Assembly: GCF_001542905.1 (NCBI RefSeq)
Contig: NZ_LOAJ01000001.1
Location: 2,046,001-2,110,000 of the forward strand
Reading direction: 5' to 3'
DNA: 64,000 bases
Source of the DNA: Halorubrum aethiopicum
GTDB taxonomy: Archaea > Halobacteriota > Halobacteria > Halobacteriales > Haloferacaceae
The notes under the pieces were generated by a model. The model was not told the DNA's origin and made no database searches. It saw nothing but the letters and a program-made list of their open reading frames with translations. A program made the position numbers and the translations under genes. Positions 61,196 to 64,000 of this stretch are shown in pieces (positions within the stretch are counted from its first letter, which is position 1; every line of letters begins with the position of its first letter).

Positions 61196-62356
61196 CTACA
61201 GCAGGTCGTTCGCGACCAGCCGGTCGACGGCCTCGCGCAGTCGTTCCTCGCTCGCGGCGTAGGAGATCCGCGCGAATCCGGGCGCGTTGAACGCGCTCCC
61301 GGGGACACACGCCACGGACGCCTCCTCGATGGCGCGCTCACACCAGGCCGCGTCGTCCTCGCCGACCGGGATCATCATGTAGAACGCCCCGTCGCCGACG
61401 TCGACGTCGACGCCGTGCTCGTCGAACAGGTCGACGAGCAGGTCGCGGCGGTCGGCGAACGCCTCGCGCATCTCCTCGACGGACGCGTCGGTGTTCTCGA
61501 GCGCCTCGACGCCCGCGCGCTGGACGAAGTTGGTCGCACACGAGACCGAGTGCGAGTGGAGCTTGCCCGCCTCCCCGACGAAGTCGCCCTTCGCGTGGAG
61601 ATAGCCCAGCCGCCAGCCGGTCATCGAGTACGCCTTCGAGAAGCCGTTGATCGTGACCGTACGGTCGGCCATTCCCTCGAGGCTCGCGAGCGAGACGTGG
61701 TCGGCGTCGTAGACGATCCGCTCGTAGATCTCGTCGGAGATGACGGCCACGTCGTGCTCGACCGCGAGGTCGCGGACGCCCGAGAGCGCCGCCTCCGAGA
61801 ACACCGCGCCCGTCGGGTTCGACGGCGAGTTGACGACGAGCAGTTCGGTGTCGTCCGAGACCGCCTCGGCGAGGTCGTCGAGGGCGGGTTCGAGCTGGAA
61901 GCCGTGCGGGGCGAGGTCGACGCGGGTGAGGTCGCCGCCAGCGAGCTTCACCATCGCCTCGTAGGAGACCCAGGCGGGATCCAAAAGCACCACCTCGTCC
62001 CCGTCGTCGATCAGCGTCTGGAACGTCTCGTACAGCGCCTGCTTGCCGCCGGGGGTGACGATCACCTCGTCGGCGCTCGCGTCGATCCCGTCGCCGCGGA
62101 GCTTGGCGGCGATCGCCTCCCGGAGCGGCGGGATCCCGTTCGAGGAGGTGTAGCCGGTGTGGCCGGCGTCGAGGGCGTCCTTCCCCGCCTCGACGACGTT
62201 CTCGGGCGTGTCGAAGTCGGGTTCGCCGACCGAGAGGTCGACGACGTCCGCTCCCTCGGCCTCCTTCTCCGCGGCCAGGTTCGATATCGCCAGCGTCGCG
62301 CTGGGCTCTACGCGTCCGATCCGGTCGGAGTAGTCGTAGTCGTGTGCGTCGGTCAT
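61196..62356 (-). CDS. Class I/II pyridoxal-phosphate aminotransferase, aspartate-type
   Basis: The 386-residue fold-type-I enzyme has the PLP lysine in NGFSKAYSMTGWRLGY near 235-250, the GVPx-like DLSVGEPDFDTP near 40-50, and the C-terminal Arg motif FARISYAAS near 362-370 that binds the substrate carboxylate. It is of the archaeal AspC/TyrB-like 1-beta group, which transaminate Asp, aromatic or branched amino acids. The ATG at 62356 gives the family N-terminus. Lumazine synthase follows upstream on the same strand. Confidence 0.93.
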   Translation of the reverse strand: MTDAHDYDYSDRIGRVEPSATLAISNLAAEKEAEGADVVDLSVGEPDFDTPENVVEAGKDALDAGHTGYTSSNGIPPLREAIAAKLRGDGIDASADEVIVTPGGKQALYETFQTLIDDGDEVVLLDPAWVSYEAMVKLAGGDLTRVDLAPHGFQLEPALDDLAEAVSDDTELLVVNSPSNPTGAVFSEAALSGVRDLAVEHDVAVISDEIYERIVYDADHVSLASLEGMADRTVTINGFSKAYSMTGWRLGYLHAKGDFVGEAGKLHSHSVSCATNFVQRAGVEALENTDASVEEMREAFADRRDLLVDLFDEHGVDVDVGDGAFYMMIPVGEDDAAWCERAIEEASVACVPGSAFNAPGFARISYAASEERLREAVDRLVANDLL

Positions 62357-62373
62357 TGTGTTCCGTTGGTCGG

Positions 62374-62778
62374 TCAGTCGAGTTCCTCCGCGAGGTCGAC
62401 GGCGGCGTTCGCGGCCTCCGCGCCCTTGTCGATCCGCTCGCGGGCCTCCGCGCCCGACATCCCCGGCCCGCTCACGCCGAAGGTGACGGGGGTGTCGCGG
62501 TCGAGGCTCACGTCGGTGAGCTTCTCCGCGGTCGCGTTCGCGATGACGCGGTCGTGATCGGTGTCGCCGGTGACGATGGCGCCGACGACGGCGACCGCGT
62601 CGACGTCCTCGCGCCGCGCCAGGCGGTCAGCCGCGAGCGGGCTGTCGTACGCGCCCGGCACGCTCACTTCGTCGACGACGACCGCGTCGCGCTCGGCGGC
62701 CGCCTCCCTAGCGGCCTCGGCCATCGGCTCCGTGACGGAGTCGTTGAACCGCGCCACCACCAGTCCCAGCGAGACCAT
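62374..62778 (-). CDS. ribH: 6,7-dimethyl-8-ribityllumazine synthase
   Basis: The 134-residue enzyme condenses 5-amino-6-ribitylamino-uracil with 3,4-dihydroxybutanone phosphate in riboflavin synthesis. GAIVTGDTDHDRVI near 76-89 carries the catalytic His, and PGAYDSPLAADRL and GVSGPGMSG fit the archaeal short form. It is the first gene of ribH-aminotransferase on the minus strand. Confidence 0.94.
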   Translation of the reverse strand: MVSLGLVVARFNDSVTEPMAEAAREAAAERDAVVVDEVSVPGAYDSPLAADRLARREDVDAVAVVGAIVTGDTDHDRVIANATAEKLTDVSLDRDTPVTFGVSGPGMSGAEARERIDKGAEAANAAVDLAEELD

Positions 62779-62891
62779 ACCACGGCTCGGAGGGGGGGCG
62801 GCAAAGGTCTACCGTTCGGCGACGACGCCCGGCGCGCTCGACCGAGGTCGCTCGGAGGGTGTTTAAGAGGTTCGCGCCCGTACCGGAGGAC

Positions 62892-63428
62892 ATGACGGAC
62901 CACCTCGAAACGGCGACGTTCGGCGGCGGCTGCTTCTGGTGTATCGAGGCGGCGCTCGAGGAGCTCTCGGGCGTCGAGTCGGTGACCTCCGGCTACGCCG
63001 GGGGCCACACGGAGAACCCGACGTACCGGGAGGTCTGTTCCGGCGAGACGGGCCACGCGGAGGTCGTCCAGGTGGAGTACGACCCCGGCGTAGTCGGCTA
63101 CGACGACCTGCTGGAGGTCTTCTTCACGATCCACGACCCGACGCAGCTCAACCGGCAGGGCCCCGACGTGGGGAGCCAGTACCGGTCGATCGTCTTAACG
63201 CACGACGAGGACCAGCGCGAGCGGGCCGCGGCGTACATCGAGGCGCTCGACGAGGAGTACGACGACGAGGTCGTGACCGAACTCGAGCCACTGGAGACGT
63301 TCTACCGCGCCGAGGAGAAACACCAGGACTACTTCGCGAAGAACCCCGACGACGCCTACTGTACCTTCCACGCGCAGCCGAAGGTCGAGAAGGTGCGAGA
63401 GACGTTCGAGGCGAAGCTCGCGAAGTAG
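62892..63428 (+). CDS. msrA: Peptide-methionine (S)-S-oxide reductase MsrA
   Basis: The 178-residue enzyme repairs methionine-S-sulfoxide. The active-site motif GGGCFWC is near 11-17 with catalytic Cys14, and GYAGGHTENPTYREVC, GHAEVV and the C-terminal YCTFHAQPKVEK region (a possible resolving Cys) are present. It is divergent from ribH. The ATG at 62892 is preceded by GGAGGAC, a possible ribosome binding site. Confidence 0.97.
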   Translation: MTDHLETATFGGGCFWCIEAALEELSGVESVTSGYAGGHTENPTYREVCSGETGHAEVVQVEYDPGVVGYDDLLEVFFTIHDPTQLNRQGPDVGSQYRSIVLTHDEDQRERAAAYIEALDEEYDDEVVTELEPLETFYRAEEKHQDYFAKNPDDAYCTFHAQPKVEKVRETFEAKLAK

Positions 63429-63504
63429 CCGTAGCGACTGCGACGGCGCGCCGGCGGCGACGGAGAGCCAAACCGCTTTAGGAGCCCCGCCGTAAGGGGC
63501 GGTA

Positions 63505-64000
63505 ATGGCGACGTGCGAGGAGTGCGGGGAGTACGAGAACCTCCCGTACCAGTGTCGACGGTGTGGGCGGACGTTCTGTGCGGACCACCGCCTGCCGGAG
63601 AACCACGACTGTCCGGGGCTCGCCGAGTGGAACGACCCCGGCGGCGTCTTCGACAGCGGCTTCGACGACGGCGTCGAGGGCGGGAACCGCGCCGACGCCG
63701 ACGACGGCGTCGCGAGTCGGGTGAAACGGCGGATCGAGCGCGAGACGGGGACCGGCGGCCTGCTCGGGTACTTCCGCGGGAACGCGACGTACGTGTTGCT
63801 CGCGCTGATGTGGCTCACCTTCGTCGCGCAGTGGGCGGTGACGCTCACGCTGGGCGAGGCGGCCCACAGCCAGATCTTCGTGTTGCGGTCGGACGCGATC
63901 GGAAACGTCTGGACGTGGGTCACCTCCGTCTTCTCGCACTCGCGGGGCGGGCTGTACCACATCCTCGGAAACAGCATCGTGCTGTTCTTCTTCGGCCCGC
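63505..64000 (+). CDS. Rhomboid protease with N-terminal AN1-type zinc finger (partial)
   Basis: The gene runs off the right edge; 165 residues are visible. The N-terminus CEECGEYENLPYQCRRCGRT and the following FCADHRLPENHDC give an AN1-type zinc finger. A hydrophilic linker (45-80) is followed by the first rhomboid helices and GLYHILGNSIVLFFFGP, the L1/H2 region of rhomboids. This architecture is known in haloarchaea (Haloferax RhoII). The catalytic Ser/His are beyond the edge, so activity cannot be judged. Confidence 0.88.
   Translation, partial: MATCEECGEYENLPYQCRRCGRTFCADHRLPENHDCPGLAEWNDPGGVFDSGFDDGVEGGNRADADDGVASRVKRRIERETGTGGLLGYFRGNATYVLLALMWLTFVAQWAVTLTLGEAAHSQIFVLRSDAIGNVWTWVTSVFSHSRGGLYHILGNSIVLFFFGP

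Overview
The window is chromosomal DNA of a haloarchaeon, most likely Halorubrum or a close relative. The evidence is the very high GC content, acidic proteins (Asp/Glu-rich, Lys-poor), short or absent mRNA leaders with a TATA element about 27 bases before the start codon, a CTT-anticodon tRNA-Lys in archaeal form, and many haloarchaea-typical families (HTH_10/Bat regulators, DUF4212 symporter subunit, DUF63, DUF5797, glutamate-cysteine ligase, ADH synthase with DHQ synthase II). The genus is inferred, not proved. No insertion sequence, prophage, CRISPR array or rRNA was found, and the region reads as mostly core chromosome.

Layout. 0-9.5 kb: DUF2071/DCC pair, membrane histidine kinase, amidotransferase, DJ-1 protein, Tat-exported TTHB210-like protein, SDR, cold-shock protein, M20 peptidase and MATE pump. 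9.6-19 kb is an acetate region: acs1, DUF4212 subunit, sodium:solute symporter and a universal stress protein run as one minus-strand series, preceded by a Bat-type regulator carrying a recombinase-like domain, a VapBC pair and a second acs. 19-25.3 kb: a small conserved protein, an alkyltransferase-like protein without the acceptor cysteine, then trpCBA followed by ADH synthase and DHQ synthase II, the archaeal entry to the shikimate pathway. 25.4-35.8 kb: PAS kinase, FAD oxidoreductase, M32 carboxypeptidase, threonine aldolase, a 500-base non-coding stretch, endonuclease III, DoxX, gshA, a winged-helix regulator and coaD. 35.8-46 kb: CoA-disulfide-reductase-like enzyme, TrkA-N/DHH protein, tRNA-Lys, RidA, a frameshifted C45 acyltransferase, aldo/keto reductase, DUF63, Lrp regulator and phosphopantothenate synthesis.

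46-55.2 kb is rich in potassium and osmotic functions: a two-TM channel with two RCK units, three universal stress domains, two TrkH subunits, TrkA and MscS. 55.3-58.3 kb is a Zn/Mn ABC transporter with a DtxR-like box in front. 58.3-64 kb holds gatC-gatA-DUF5797, another universal stress protein, an aminotransferase, lumazine synthase, MsrA and the start of an AN1-finger rhomboid protease.

The points most worth a second look are: the Bat-type regulator whose recombinase domain has His in place of the nucleophilic Tyr; two TGTACA boxes at the trpC promoter; the alkyltransferase homologue with Asp instead of Cys; the DtxR-like box before the metal transporter; the TrkA-N/DHH protein as a possible c-di-AMP phosphodiesterase near K+ transport genes; and two small paralogues sharing a GRRGNAWC motif. 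Translations were compared with family knowledge from memory; no database search was run.
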